Assembly: GCF_014518425.1 (NCBI RefSeq)
Contig: NZ_JACVCU010000002.1
Location: 806,001-870,000 of the forward strand
Length of the DNA stretch: 64,000 nt
Source of the DNA: Terrabacter sp. MAHUQ-38
GTDB taxonomy: Bacteria > Actinomycetota > Actinomycetes > Actinomycetales > Dermatophilaceae
Direction of reading: 5' to 3'
Shown: piece by piece, positions 54,525-62,663 of the stretch
Numbering within the stretch: position 1 is the first letter of the stretch
Layout of the letters: the number at the start of each line of letters is the position of its first letter
The notes under the pieces: generated by a model
The model's input: the letters and a program-made list of their open reading frames with translations, nothing else
Told to the model about the DNA's origin: nothing
Database searches by the model: none
Position numbers and translations under genes: made by a program

Positions 54525-55142
54525 ATGACCACCCGCCCAGCCGCCCCCATCGCCCCCAGCGCTCCCAACGCTCCCGTCGCCCGCACGAGCTCGGCCCGGG
54601 TCCCGCTCGAGCACCGCCCGACGCTCTTCGTGCGGCTGGTGTCGGGGTGGAGCAGGCGCCGCTACGGCGCGGTGCTCGAACCCGGCCTCGCGATGCTGCA
54701 CAACCGACGCGTCCTGATGTCGGTGTCGCGCTTCGAGATGGCCGTCGAGAAGTGGTCGAGCGTCGACGAAGGGCTCAAGGACCTCGCGTCGGCTGCTGTC
54801 GCGGCGCAGATCGGCTGCAGCTGGTGCATGGACTTCGGCTGGTACGTCTCCCGGAACAAGGGTCTGGACCGTGCCAAGCTCGAGCACCTCGCCGACTGGC
54901 GCGAGGCCGACGTCTACACGCCCCTCGAGCGGTCCGTGCTCGCGTACGCCGAGGCGATGACCGTCACCCCGCCGGAGGTGACCGACGAGCTCGTCGCCGA
55001 CCTGCGCGAGCAGCTCACCGACGAGCAGCTCGTCGAGCTCACTGAGATGATCTCGTTGGAGAACCTCCGCTCCCGCACCAACTCGGCCCTCGGCCTCACG
55101 AGCCAGGGCTTCAAGGACCACTGCGAGGTGCCAGCACCGTGA
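54525..55142 (+). CDS. Carboxymuconolactone decarboxylase/AhpD-like protein
   Basis: A 205-residue helical protein with the AhpD-like redox site CSWCMDFG near residues 98-105. The N-terminal 35 residues are Ala/Pro-rich. CMD proteins with CxxC reduce peroxides or act as oxidoreductases; this one is the usual genomic partner of ECF41 sigma factors and probably their target. GGAGGAG precedes ATG 54525, and the stop overlaps the sigma gene start (GTGA). Confidence 0.88.
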   Translation: MTTRPAAPIAPSAPNAPVARTSSARVPLEHRPTLFVRLVSGWSRRRYGAVLEPGLAMLHNRRVLMSVSRFEMAVEKWSSVDEGLKDLASAAVAAQIGCSWCMDFGWYVSRNKGLDRAKLEHLADWREADVYTPLERSVLAYAEAMTVTPPEVTDELVADLREQLTDEQLVELTEMISLENLRSRTNSALGLTSQGFKDHCEVPAP

Positions 55143-56020
55143 ACCGTCCGACCGCTGACGAGCAGGCCGCGCTCTTCGAGGAGCACCGACGGCTCCTCGT
55201 CGGCGCGGCCTACCGTCTGCTCGGCAGCCACTCCGACGCCGAGGACGTCGTGCAGGATGCGTGGATCCGATGGAGCGGCGTCGACCCGGACACCATCGAC
55301 GAGCCCCGCGCGTACCTCCTGACGATCACGACGCGCCTGGCCCTGAACCGCTTGCGGCAGCTGCGGACCCGTCGCGAGAGCTATGTCGGACCCTGGCTGC
55401 CCGAACCGGTCTCGAGCGACCCCCGCGGCGACGGCGCCGCCGCGGCCGAGCTCGCCGACGACGTGTCGATGGCCATGCTCATCGTCCTCGAGTCACTGAG
55501 CCCGCTGGAACGCGCGGCGTTCGTGCTCTCCGACGTCTTCGGTATGCCGTCCGGCGAGGTCGCGGGTGCGCTCGACCGCTCGCCCGCGGCCGTCCGCCAG
55601 CTCGTCCACCGGGCCCGCTCGCACGTCGAGGCGCGGCAGCCGCGGTCGGTCGTCGACGCGGCGCGGCACCGCGAGGTGACCGAGCAGTTCATGGCCGCGG
55701 CGGCGACGGGTGACCTCGACAGCCTGATGGAGGTACTCTCGCCCGACGTCACCCTCGTCACCGACGGCGGCGGGCTGCGCAAGGCGGCCCTGCGGCCGAT
55801 CCAGGGCGCGGAGAAGGTGATTCGCTGGCTGCTCGGCGTGCTGGGGCGCCCCGACGTCGAGGGCCTGGCCCCGCACCTGCGCACCGTCAACGGCGAGCTC
55901 GCCATCGTGACGACCTCGGTCGAAGGCGTCGACTCGGTCCTGTTCCTGACCGTCGAGGACGACTGCATCACGGCCCTCCACGCGATCCGCAATCCCGACA
56001 AGCTCGGGGCCGTCACCTGA
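55139..56020 (+). CDS. ECF41-family RNA polymerase sigma factor with SnoaL-like C-terminus
   Basis: A 293-residue sigma factor. Region 2 is LLVGAAYRLLGSHSDAEDVVQDAWIRW (residues 18-45) and region 4 is LSPLERAAFVLSDVFGMPSGEVAGALDRSPAAVRQLVHRARSH (120-162). After the linker WLPEP comes a SnoaL-like domain (residues 175-293) with DGGGLRKAALRP and the terminal NPDKL, the elements that modulate activity in ECF41 proteins in place of an anti-sigma factor. It overlaps the CMD gene and probably drives their shared promoter at 54429. Confidence 0.93.
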   Translation: MNRPTADEQAALFEEHRRLLVGAAYRLLGSHSDAEDVVQDAWIRWSGVDPDTIDEPRAYLLTITTRLALNRLRQLRTRRESYVGPWLPEPVSSDPRGDGAAAAELADDVSMAMLIVLESLSPLERAAFVLSDVFGMPSGEVAGALDRSPAAVRQLVHRARSHVEARQPRSVVDAARHREVTEQFMAAAATGDLDSLMEVLSPDVTLVTDGGGLRKAALRPIQGAEKVIRWLLGVLGRPDVEGLAPHLRTVNGELAIVTTSVEGVDSVLFLTVEDDCITALHAIRNPDKLGAVT

Positions 56021-56132
56021 CGGCGGCTCCAGCCGCGTCTCTCGCGCTCAGCAGCGTCGGTCGCTCTCACCAGCGCCGGAGCGCTCGGTCGTCGCTGAGC
56101 GGGAGCCCTGCCGCTCGCGACGTTCCGGTGCC

Positions 56133-57032
56133 TCATGACAGTGCCGCGATGGCCTCCGCGGTGGCGAGCACCTTGTGAGCGGTGTCGACGTGGAGGTTCT
56201 CGATGAGCCGGCCCCCCAGGGTCGCGACGCCCCTGCCCTCTGCCTGCGCGGACTCGAAGGCCGCGATGACGGCCCGTGCCTCCTCGACCTGGGCGGCGCT
56301 CGGAGCGAAGACCTCGTTGCACGGCTCGACCTGGCCGGGGTGGATCAGGGTCTTGCCGTCGAAGCCCATCTCGCGACCCTGACGGGCCTCGGCGAGGAAG
56401 CCGTCGGCGTCCTTGACGTCGTTGTAGACACCGTCGACGACCGCGACGCCGGCTGCCCGTGCAGCGAGCAGCACGAGCTGGAGGCTCGTCGAGATGGCAG
56501 CGCGTCCGGGGGCGAAGGTCGCACCGAGCTCCTTGTAGAGGTCGTTCGTGCCGAGGACGAGACACGCCATCCGGTCGGAGGCGCGCGCGATCTCCTCGGC
56601 GTGCAGCACCGCGACCGGCGTCTCGACCATGGCCCACAGGCGCGTGTGCTCCGGGGCCCCCGCTGCCTCCACGGCTGCCACGAGCCGGCGCACCTCTTCG
56701 GCCGAGCCCACCTTGGGGACGACGATGGCGTCGGGCCCAGCGGCGCTGGCTGCCGCGAGGTCGGCCTCGTGCCACTGCGAGCCGAGCCCGTTCACGCGAA
56801 TCGTCAGCTCCCGGCGGCCGTAGTCGCCGGACTGCACTGCGGCACAAGCGTTCTGACGTGCCGAGTCCTTCGCGTCGGGCGCCACGGCGTCCTCGAGGTC
56901 GAGGATCAGGGCGTCGACGGGCAGCGTCTTCGCCTTCTCCAGGGCGCGCTCGTTGGAGCTCGGCATGTACAGCACCGAGCGTCGGGGCCGGTAGTGGGTG
57001 ACCGCGTCCACAGCTGTCGTCTGCTCGGGCAC
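56133..57032 (-). CDS. HpcH/HpaI-family CoA-ester lyase (CitE-like)
   Basis: A 299-residue TIM-barrel lyase. SVLYMPSSNERALEKAK near 19, LILDLEDAVAPDAK near 43 (metal-binding Glu/Asp), VVPKVGSAEEV, WAMVETPVAVLHAEEIA near 129 and KTLIHPGQVEPCNEVF near 226 are the CitE/HpcH motifs. Such enzymes cleave or form citramalyl-, malyl- or beta-methylmalyl-CoA. It starts three bases after the end of a second lyase gene on the same strand, forming a pair. Confidence 0.9.
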   Translation of the reverse strand: MPEQTTAVDAVTHYRPRRSVLYMPSSNERALEKAKTLPVDALILDLEDAVAPDAKDSARQNACAAVQSGDYGRRELTIRVNGLGSQWHEADLAAASAAGPDAIVVPKVGSAEEVRRLVAAVEAAGAPEHTRLWAMVETPVAVLHAEEIARASDRMACLVLGTNDLYKELGATFAPGRAAISTSLQLVLLAARAAGVAVVDGVYNDVKDADGFLAEARQGREMGFDGKTLIHPGQVEPCNEVFAPSAAQVEEARAVIAAFESAQAEGRGVATLGGRLIENLHVDTAHKVLATAEAIAALS

Positions 57033-57035
57033 GGG

Positions 57036-58109
57036 TCAGCCTTCCTGCGGAACGGACTCGGCGGCATACAGCTCGGCGAGCGCCGGGTCGGACTTCGAGA
57101 GACGCTCGGCCAGCTCGACGATGACGAGGCACTGCTTGAGGCTGGCGTCGTCCTCCATCTTGCCGTCGAGCATGACGGCGCCGGTGCCGTCGCCCATGGC
57201 GGCGACGACGCGCCGGGCGTGCGCGACGTCGTCGGCCGAGGGGCTGAACACCCGCTTGGCAATGTCGATCTGCACCGGGTGCAGCGACCAGGCACCCACG
57301 CACCCCAGCAGGAACGCGTTGCGGAACTGGTCCTCGCAGGCGACGACGTCCGAGATGTCGCCGAACGGGCCGTAGTACGGGTAGATGCCGTGCATCGCGC
57401 ACGCGTCGACCATGCGCGCGATCGTGTAGTGCCAGAGGTCCTGCTGGGCGGTGGCGCGCGCACCCGTGATGTCGCCTCCGACGGGGTCGGCGCGCACGAG
57501 GTAGCCGGGGTGGCCGCCGCCCACGCGGGTCGTCTTCATCCGGCGGTCGGCGGCGAGGTCGGCAGGCCCGAGCGAGAGGCCCTGCATGCGCGGAGAGGCC
57601 CCGCAGATCTCCTCGACGTTGACCATGCCGCGGGCGGTCTCGAGGATCGCGTGCACGAGGATGGGGCGGGTGAGACCCGCTTTGGCCTCGAGCTGGGCGA
57701 GGAGGCGGTCGACGTAGTGGATGTCCTCGGCGCCCTGCACCTTGGGCACCATGACGACGTCGAGCTTGTCGCCGATCTCGGTGACGAGCGTCGTCAGGTC
57801 GTCGAGCGCCCAGGGGCTGTCGAGGGCGTTGATGCGGGTCCAGAGCTGCGTGTCGTCGCCGAAGTCGGTGGCCTTGGCGATCTCGACGAGGCCGGCGCGC
57901 GCTGCCTCCTTGCGGTCGGCCTTGACGGCGTCCTCGAGGTTGCCGAGCAACACGTCGGCGGTGCCGACGAGGTCGGGCACCTTTGCCGCCATCTTGGGGT
58001 TGCTCGGGTCGAAGAAGTGGATGACCCGGCTGGGGCGGGCCGGCACCTGGGTCAGGGGCGCCGGCGCGCCGACCGCGAGGGGACGGAAGAAGTCCTTGGC
58101 GCTGCGCAT
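57036..58109 (-). CDS. HpcH/HpaI-family lyase, malyl-CoA lyase-like
   Basis: A 357-residue protein, longer than the CitE partner. It has [18 protein letters not shown] near 54-70, [30 protein letters not shown] near 155, [13 protein letters not shown] and [18 protein letters not shown] near 285. This is the malyl-CoA/beta-methylmalyl-CoA lyase group used in ethylmalonyl-CoA or C4-CoA interconversion; the exact substrate is not evident. ATG 58109 is used. The two lyases are adjacent and probably co-transcribed; a divergent hypothetical gene lies upstream. Confidence 0.88.
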   Translation of the reverse strand: MRSAKDFFRPLAVGAPAPLTQVPARPSRVIHFFDPSNPKMAAKVPDLVGTADVLLGNLEDAVKADRKEAARAGLVEIAKATDFGDDTQLWTRINALDSPWALDDLTTLVTEIGDKLDVVMVPKVQGAEDIHYVDRLLAQLEAKAGLTRPILVHAILETARGMVNVEEICGASPRMQGLSLGPADLAADRRMKTTRVGGGHPGYLVRADPVGGDITGARATAQQDLWHYTIARMVDACAMHGIYPYYGPFGDISDVVACEDQFRNAFLLGCVGAWSLHPVQIDIAKRVFSPSADDVAHARRVVAAMGDGTGAVMLDGKMEDDASLKQCLVIVELAERLSKSDPALAELYAAESVPQEG

Positions 58110-58186
58110 GGGCGTCAACGTAGCAACGCGCTCTCGCGGCGCGTTATGACGACAGTCACGCATGCCACCGATGAGGGCGGGATCAC

Positions 58187-58192
58187 TATGGT
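58187..58192 (+). promoter_or_regulatory. -10 element TATGGT for a leaderless transcript
   Basis: TATGGT ends seven bases before the GTG at 58199. No ribosome site precedes the codon, so transcription probably begins at the start codon. Confidence 0.45.
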
Positions 58193-58198
58193 GGCCGT

Positions 58199-58882
58199 GT
58201 GACCGAGCCCCGGACCGAGTCGAGTGGGTCGCCGAGCCAGCGGCCCACTGAGCCCTCGAGCGAGCCCTCGAGCGAGCCGCACGCGGCGACGGCCGCCGCC
58301 CTGCTCGCCGAGGCGATGACCAAGTCCGGCCTGCTCTGGATCGAGGTGGCCGGTGACCGCACATGGCCCGCGTGGCACGTCTGGGACGACGGCGCGGCCC
58401 TTGTCGTCAGTGGTCCCGGCGAGCAGCCGCTGCCGTGGCTGCCGAAGGAGGTCCGGCTCATCCTGCGCAGCAAGGACACCGGAGGCCGGCTGCTGACGGT
58501 GCGCGCGCACGTCCACGTCCTCGAGCCCGGCACTCCCGAGTGGCAGCGTGGCGCCGACCTGCTCAGGGCTTCGCGCCTCAACTCCGTCGACGACGCGCTC
58601 GCCCGCTGGGCGGCCGAGTGCACCGTCACCGCGCTCGTGCCGTTCGGCAGCCCCCTCGAGTCCCCCGGGGCGTATGCCGCCGACGACCACCGCCAGCCAC
58701 CTGCCCGCACCGCTGCGACGACGACGTCGTGGCGACCGTGGCACTGGGGTGGCCGTGGTGAGGAGAAGGCGGAGCGCAAGCGGGCCCGCGACGAGGCGAA
58801 GGCCGCTCGTCAGGCGGCGAAGGAGCGCGCCAGGCTTCGCAAGAAGCACCAGCGACGTGGCACCCGGCGACGCGGACGCTGA
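58199..58882 (+). CDS. Hypothetical protein with very basic C-terminus
   Basis: A 227-residue protein. The N-terminal 30 residues contain [10 protein letters not shown] repeats. Residues 30-150 may be a flavin-barrel-like domain ([44 protein letters not shown]), but no cofactor motif is certain. Residues 185-227 are almost entirely Lys, Arg and Ala ([20 protein letters not shown] and RRGTRRRGR), a nucleic-acid- or membrane-binding tail. The GTG start fits the leaderless promoter. It may be transcribed with the MgtE-like gene, whose ATG lies 18 bases after its stop. Confidence 0.7.
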   Translation: MTEPRTESSGSPSQRPTEPSSEPSSEPHAATAAALLAEAMTKSGLLWIEVAGDRTWPAWHVWDDGAALVVSGPGEQPLPWLPKEVRLILRSKDTGGRLLTVRAHVHVLEPGTPEWQRGADLLRASRLNSVDDALARWAAECTVTALVPFGSPLESPGAYAADDHRQPPARTAATTTSWRPWHWGGRGEEKAERKRARDEAKAARQAAKERARLRKKHQRRGTRRRGR

Positions 58883-58887
58883 CCCCA

Positions 58888-58893
58888 TAGCCT
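58888..58893 (+). promoter_or_regulatory. -10-like TAGCCT before the MgtE-like gene
   Basis: TAGCCT ends seven bases before ATG 58901, and no ribosome site is present. The spacing suits a leaderless start, though read-through from the preceding gene is also possible. Confidence 0.35.
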
Positions 58894-58900
58894 TGGCGTC

Positions 58901-60208
58901 ATGAGTGCGAGCACCCGCGTCTTCGTCGCGCGCCTGACCGGCCTCGCCGTCTTCGACCCGCTCGGCGACCAGGTCGGCCGCGTGCGCGACGTCGTCGTGA
59001 TGTTCTCGGCCAACCGTCCCGAGCCGCGGGTCATCGGCCTCGTCGTCGAGGTCCCGGGTCGCCGCCGCGTCTTCGTGCCGATGACGCGCGTCACCTCCAT
59101 CGACGCCGGAGCCGTCATCACGACGGGCCTGGTCAACATGCGTCGCTTCGAGCAGCGCACCAACGAGGTGCTCGTCGCTGCCGAGCTCTTCGACCGCACG
59201 GTCCGGGTCACGACCCCCGAGGCAGTCGAGGCCGGCATCGCCGACGCCTTGGTCGAGGACCTCGCCATCGAGCAGGGACCACGACGCGACTGGCTCGGCA
59301 CGCGCGTCTTCGTCAGGCAGGCCCCGGCTGGTGTCTCCTCGGCGTCCAAGGCCATGTCGCGCCTGACCCGGCGGCGCTCGGGCAAGACGATGCTCGTCGA
59401 CATCCGCGACGTCGTCGGGCTGCACGAACAGGCTGGGGCTCAGAGCGCCGAGCGGCTCCTCGAGACCTACGACGACCTCAAGGTCGCAGACCTCGCCGAG
59501 GTCATCCACGACCTCAACCCGAAGCGGCGGGCGGAGGTCGCCGCCGCGCTCGACGACGAACGCCTCGCCGACGTTCTCGAGGAGCTGCCGGAGGACGACC
59601 AGGTCGAGATCCTCGCAGGCCTCGCCAACGAGCGCGCCGCCGACGTCCTCGAGGCGATGGAACCGGACGACGCCGCCGACCTGCTCGCCGACCTGCCGCC
59701 GGAGCAGGCCGAGGAGCTGCTGCAGCTGATGGAGCCCGACGAGGCCGCTCCCCTGCGGCGGCTGCTCACCTACGACGAGAACACAGCCGGCGGCATGATG
59801 ACGACCGAGCCGGTCGTCCTCGGCCCCGAGGCGACCATCGCCGAAGCCCTCGCCACGGTGCGGCGCGAGGAGCTCGCGCCTGCGCTCGCGTCGATGGTCT
59901 ACGTCTGCCGTCCCCCGCTCGAGGCGCCGACGGGGCGCTACCTCGGCCTCGTGCACATCCAGCGCCTGCTCCGCGAGCCGCCGCACGGCGCGGTCGGCTC
60001 GATCATCGACAAGGAGATCCAGCCGGTACCCGCCACCGCCTCGCTCGAGACGGTGACTCGAACGCTCGCGACGTACAACCTCGTGTCGCTGCCGGTCGTC
60101 GACGACGACGGGCGGCTCATCGGCGCGGTCACCGTCGACGACGTGCTCGACCACATCCTCCCCGAGGACTGGCGTGAGGAGCGGCACGAGCTGGGGGTCA
60201 AGCCGTGA
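58901..60208 (+). CDS. Soluble MgtE-like protein: PRC-barrel, MgtE_N and CBS domains
   Basis: A 435-residue protein without transmembrane helices. It has N-terminal barrel-like sequences (VFDPLGDQVGRVRDVVVMF), then the MgtE_N superhelix (VIHDLNPKRRAEVAAALDDERLADVLEELPEDDQ, residues 195-290) and two CBS domains (MTTEPVVLGPEATIAEALA; VSLPVVDDDGRLIGAVTVDDV). In true MgtE channels these gate magnesium entry, but the pore is missing here. The GTG start of the DUF1003 membrane gene overlaps its stop, suggesting the partner supplies the membrane part. From memory Rv1232c is similar. Confidence 0.88.
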   Translation: MSASTRVFVARLTGLAVFDPLGDQVGRVRDVVVMFSANRPEPRVIGLVVEVPGRRRVFVPMTRVTSIDAGAVITTGLVNMRRFEQRTNEVLVAAELFDRTVRVTTPEAVEAGIADALVEDLAIEQGPRRDWLGTRVFVRQAPAGVSSASKAMSRLTRRRSGKTMLVDIRDVVGLHEQAGAQSAERLLETYDDLKVADLAEVIHDLNPKRRAEVAAALDDERLADVLEELPEDDQVEILAGLANERAADVLEAMEPDDAADLLADLPPEQAEELLQLMEPDEAAPLRRLLTYDENTAGGMMTTEPVVLGPEATIAEALATVRREELAPALASMVYVCRPPLEAPTGRYLGLVHIQRLLREPPHGAVGSIIDKEIQPVPATASLETVTRTLATYNLVSLPVVDDDGRLIGAVTVDDVLDHILPEDWREERHELGVKP

Positions 60209-60771
60209 GCGAGCGGACGGAGCGTCGCACGGGCGCGCGGGCCGTGCGCGGCGACAAGCTCGACCAGCCGCAGGAGCAGCGCGCGCGCGTGCTGCCGCGG
60301 ATGTCCTTCTCCCAGGAGGCGTTCGGCATCCTGTCCGAGAAGTTCGCACGCTTCATGGGCACCGCGCGGTTCCTCATCGGCATGACGGTGTTCGTCGCGG
60401 CGTGGATCGCGTGGAACTCCCTCGCCCCGCGGTCGCTGATCTTCGACGAGTTCCCGTTCATCTTCCTGACGCTCATGCTGAGCCTCCAGGCCTCGTATGC
60501 CGCTCCCCTCATCCTCCTCGCGCAGAACCGGCAGGCCGACCGCGACCGCGTCGCCCTCGAGCAGGATCGGGCACGCGACGAGCGCAACCTCGCCGACACC
60601 GAGTTCCTGACGCGCGAGGTCGCCTCGCTACGTCTCGCCCTGCGCGAGCAGGCCACCCGCGACTTCGTCCGTTCCGAGCTGCGCAGCCTCCTCGACGAGC
60701 TCGAGGACCGCGCCCTCATCCGGCGACCGGAGCACGAAGGCACGGAGCCGTCCACCGCACGCGACGCATGA
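60205..60771 (+). CDS. DUF1003 membrane protein
   Basis: A 188-residue protein with two transmembrane segments (about residues 50-72 and 85-107; FLIGMTVFVAAWIAWN and FIFLTLMLSLQASYAAPLIL) and the conserved ILLAQNRQADRDR after them, then a long charged coiled coil. DUF1003 function is unknown. It overlaps the MgtE-like gene by four bases (GTGA), so the proteins probably work together. An 8-bp hairpin at 60791-60825 follows. Confidence 0.9.
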   Translation: MSERTERRTGARAVRGDKLDQPQEQRARVLPRMSFSQEAFGILSEKFARFMGTARFLIGMTVFVAAWIAWNSLAPRSLIFDEFPFIFLTLMLSLQASYAAPLILLAQNRQADRDRVALEQDRARDERNLADTEFLTREVASLRLALREQATRDFVRSELRSLLDELEDRALIRRPEHEGTEPSTARDA

Positions 60772-60841
60772 GGTAGCCGCAATGTGCCGGGGCTCACGGC
60801 TGCGCAGGCCGGCCGTGACCGTGAGCTCCTCCGCGTCGGCA

Positions 60842-60847
60842 TACGAT
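60842..60847 (+). promoter_or_regulatory. -10 element TACGAT of mrp
   Basis: TACGAT, formed in part by an octamer copy CGGCATAC (60837-60844), ends seven bases before ATG 60855. It supports a leaderless mrp transcript starting there rather than at ATG 60846, which lies inside the -10. Confidence 0.45.
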
Positions 60848-60854
60848 GGAGGAC

Positions 60855-61997
60855 ATGTCTGTCCCCGTACTGCCCAGCCGCGACGTCATGCTCACGGCGC
60901 TGTCGAAGGTCAACGACCCCGAGATCCGCAAGCCGATCACCGAGCTCGGCATGGTCAAGTCGGTCGAGATCGACGACGCGGGCAGGGTGGCGCTCGCCAT
61001 CTTCCTCACGGTCTCGGGCTGCCCGATGAAGGAAACCCTGACCCGGGACAGCTCCAACGCCCTCCTCGCCCTCGACGGCGTGACGTCCGTCGAGGTCGAG
61101 CTCGACGTCATGAGCGACGAGCAGCGCGCCGAGCTGCGTTCGCAGCTGCGCGGCGGAGCCCCTGAGAAGGAGATCCCCTTCGCGAAGCCCAACAGCCTCA
61201 CCCGCGTGTATGCCGTGGCGTCCGGCAAGGGCGGCGTCGGCAAGTCGTCGGTGACCGTCAACCTCGCCGCGGCGATGGCCGAGCAGGGCCTGCGCGTGGG
61301 CGTCGTCGACGCCGACGTCTACGGCTTCTCGGTGCCGCGCATGCTGGGGGTCGAGCAGCGCCCGACACAGGTCGACGACATGATCCTGCCGCCCATCAGC
61401 CACGACGTGAAGGTCATCTCGATCGGCATGTTCGTGCCCGGCAACCAGCCCGTGGTGTGGCGGGGTCCGATGCTGCACCGCGCGCTGCAGCAGTTCCTCG
61501 GCGACGTCTTCTGGGGCGACCTCGACGTGCTGCTCCTCGACCTGCCTCCGGGCACGGGTGACATCGCGATCTCGGTCGCCCAGCTCATCCCCACCGCCGA
61601 GATCCTCGTCGTCACGACGCCGCAGCAGGCCGCCGCCGAGGTGGCCGAGCGGGCCGGCGCGATCGCCCTGCAGACGCACCAGCGGGTCGTCGGTGTCATC
61701 GAGAACATGTCGTGGCTCGAGCTGCCCGACGGCACCCGCCAGGAGATCTTCGGCTCGGGTGGCGGCCAGGCCGTCGCCGACTCGCTGACGAAGAGCATCG
61801 GGGCGCCCGTCGAGCTGCTCGGCCAGATCCCGCTCGACACACGCCTGCGCGAGGGCGGCGACACCGGCACCCCCGTCGTGCTCGGTGAGCCCGACTCCGC
61901 TGCCGCCGTCGCCCTGCGCGGTATCGCGCGCAGCCTCGGCTCGCGCGCCCGCGGCCTCGCCGGCCGCTCACTCGGTCTCACCCCCGCGGGACGCTGA
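60855..61997 (+). CDS. mrp: Iron-sulfur carrier protein Mrp/ApbC
   Basis: A 380-residue P-loop ATPase. Residues 1-95 are a MIP18/DUF59 domain (VNDPEIRKPITELGMV, GCPMKETL), and the ATPase has SGKGGVGKSSVTVNLA near 123, VVDADVYGFSVPRML, LLLDLPPGTGD and VVTTPQQAAAEVAERA. Mrp carries Fe-S clusters to apoproteins. The CxxC near residue 280 typical of many Mrp proteins is not obvious (NMSWLELPDG stands there). ATG 60855 is chosen over 60846 on promoter grounds. Gene order with DUF1003, MgtE-like, tatB and htrA matches other actinobacteria. Confidence 0.93.
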   Translation: MSVPVLPSRDVMLTALSKVNDPEIRKPITELGMVKSVEIDDAGRVALAIFLTVSGCPMKETLTRDSSNALLALDGVTSVEVELDVMSDEQRAELRSQLRGGAPEKEIPFAKPNSLTRVYAVASGKGGVGKSSVTVNLAAAMAEQGLRVGVVDADVYGFSVPRMLGVEQRPTQVDDMILPPISHDVKVISIGMFVPGNQPVVWRGPMLHRALQQFLGDVFWGDLDVLLLDLPPGTGDIAISVAQLIPTAEILVVTTPQQAAAEVAERAGAIALQTHQRVVGVIENMSWLELPDGTRQEIFGSGGGQAVADSLTKSIGAPVELLGQIPLDTRLREGGDTGTPVVLGEPDSAAAVALRGIARSLGSRARGLAGRSLGLTPAGR

Positions 61998-62037
61998 CCC
62001 GCCGCCCCTCAACCGCCGAGGGGGAAATCGGTGCGTA

Positions 62038-62208
62038 CGAAAGTGACCACTCGACGAGCGCGAGCCTCCCCGCGCGTACGAAAGTGACCACTCGACATGC
62101 GCGAGGCCTCCCCGCGCGCGGACGAAAGTGACCACTCGACGTGCGCGAGGCCTCGCCGCGCGCGGACGAAAGTGACCACTCGACCGTCTGGTCGAGTGGT
62201 CACTTTCG
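62038..62208. repeat. Array of four direct and one inverted 18-bp repeats
   Basis: CGAAAGTGACCACTCGAC occurs at 62038-62055, 62079-62096, 62123-62140 and 62167-62184, spaced 41, 44 and 44 bases; spacers are themselves similar GC-rich sequence. An exact inverted copy lies at 62191-62208 and with the last direct copy forms an 18-bp hairpin with a six-base loop, which could end the mrp and tatB transcripts. Spacers are not unique, so it is not a CRISPR. Confidence 0.85.
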
Positions 62209-62247
62209 TTCGGGGGAACTCGAGTCCCGTCGTGCCTTGTCGCGGGG

Positions 62248-62607
62248 TCAGGTGGCTTCGCTGTCCCAGGGCGTTGGCAGGGACGGGTCGTGGCCACGTG
62301 GCGTGCTGAGGGGCTTGTCGACGGTCGGCTCGGGCGCGATGTCGTCGTCGTCGGCCGGCGCCGCGAGGGCGTCGCGGACGATCTTGCGCGGGTCGTACTG
62401 GCGCGGGTCGTAGGCTCTCCAGTCGACGTCCGAGAACTCCGGACCCATCTCGTCCTTGAGCTGCTGCTTGGCCCGGTCGGCCATCGTGCGGGCCTGCCGC
62501 ACGAAGCGGCCGAACTTCGCGGCGTACTCGGGCAGTCGCTCGGGACCCAGGATGAGGATCGCGAGCAACCCGAGCAGGAGCAGCTCCCACCCGTTGATGT
62601 CGAACAC
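62248..62607 (-). CDS. tatB: Sec-independent translocase subunit TatB
   Basis: A 119-residue protein with an N-terminal membrane helix (GWELLLLGLLAILILGPERLPEY) containing the conserved ILGPERLP motif, then an amphipathic helix (AAKFGRFVRQARTMADRAKQQL) and an acidic tail. TatB with TatA and TatC exports folded proteins such as the Tat-signal protein at 50383. The start codon is GTG at 62607. It lies directly downstream of htrA, as in mycobacteria. Confidence 0.92.
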   Translation of the reverse strand: MFDINGWELLLLGLLAILILGPERLPEYAAKFGRFVRQARTMADRAKQQLKDEMGPEFSDVDWRAYDPRQYDPRKIVRDALAAPADDDDIAPEPTVDKPLSTPRGHDPSLPTPWDSEAT

Positions 62608-62663
62608 AGTTCCTCCGCTTCCACGCGTTCCGGCGGCGCCATCCTACGGTGGCGGGCTGGGGC

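Noticed and set aside
60846-60854. ATG 60846 as the mrp start
   Set aside because: It lies inside the TACGAT -10 and has no ribosome site; ATG 60855 fits both family length and promoter.
62038-62208. Possible CRISPR array
   Set aside because: Repeats are only 18 bp, spacers are near-identical to each other and no cas genes are present; the last copy is inverted.
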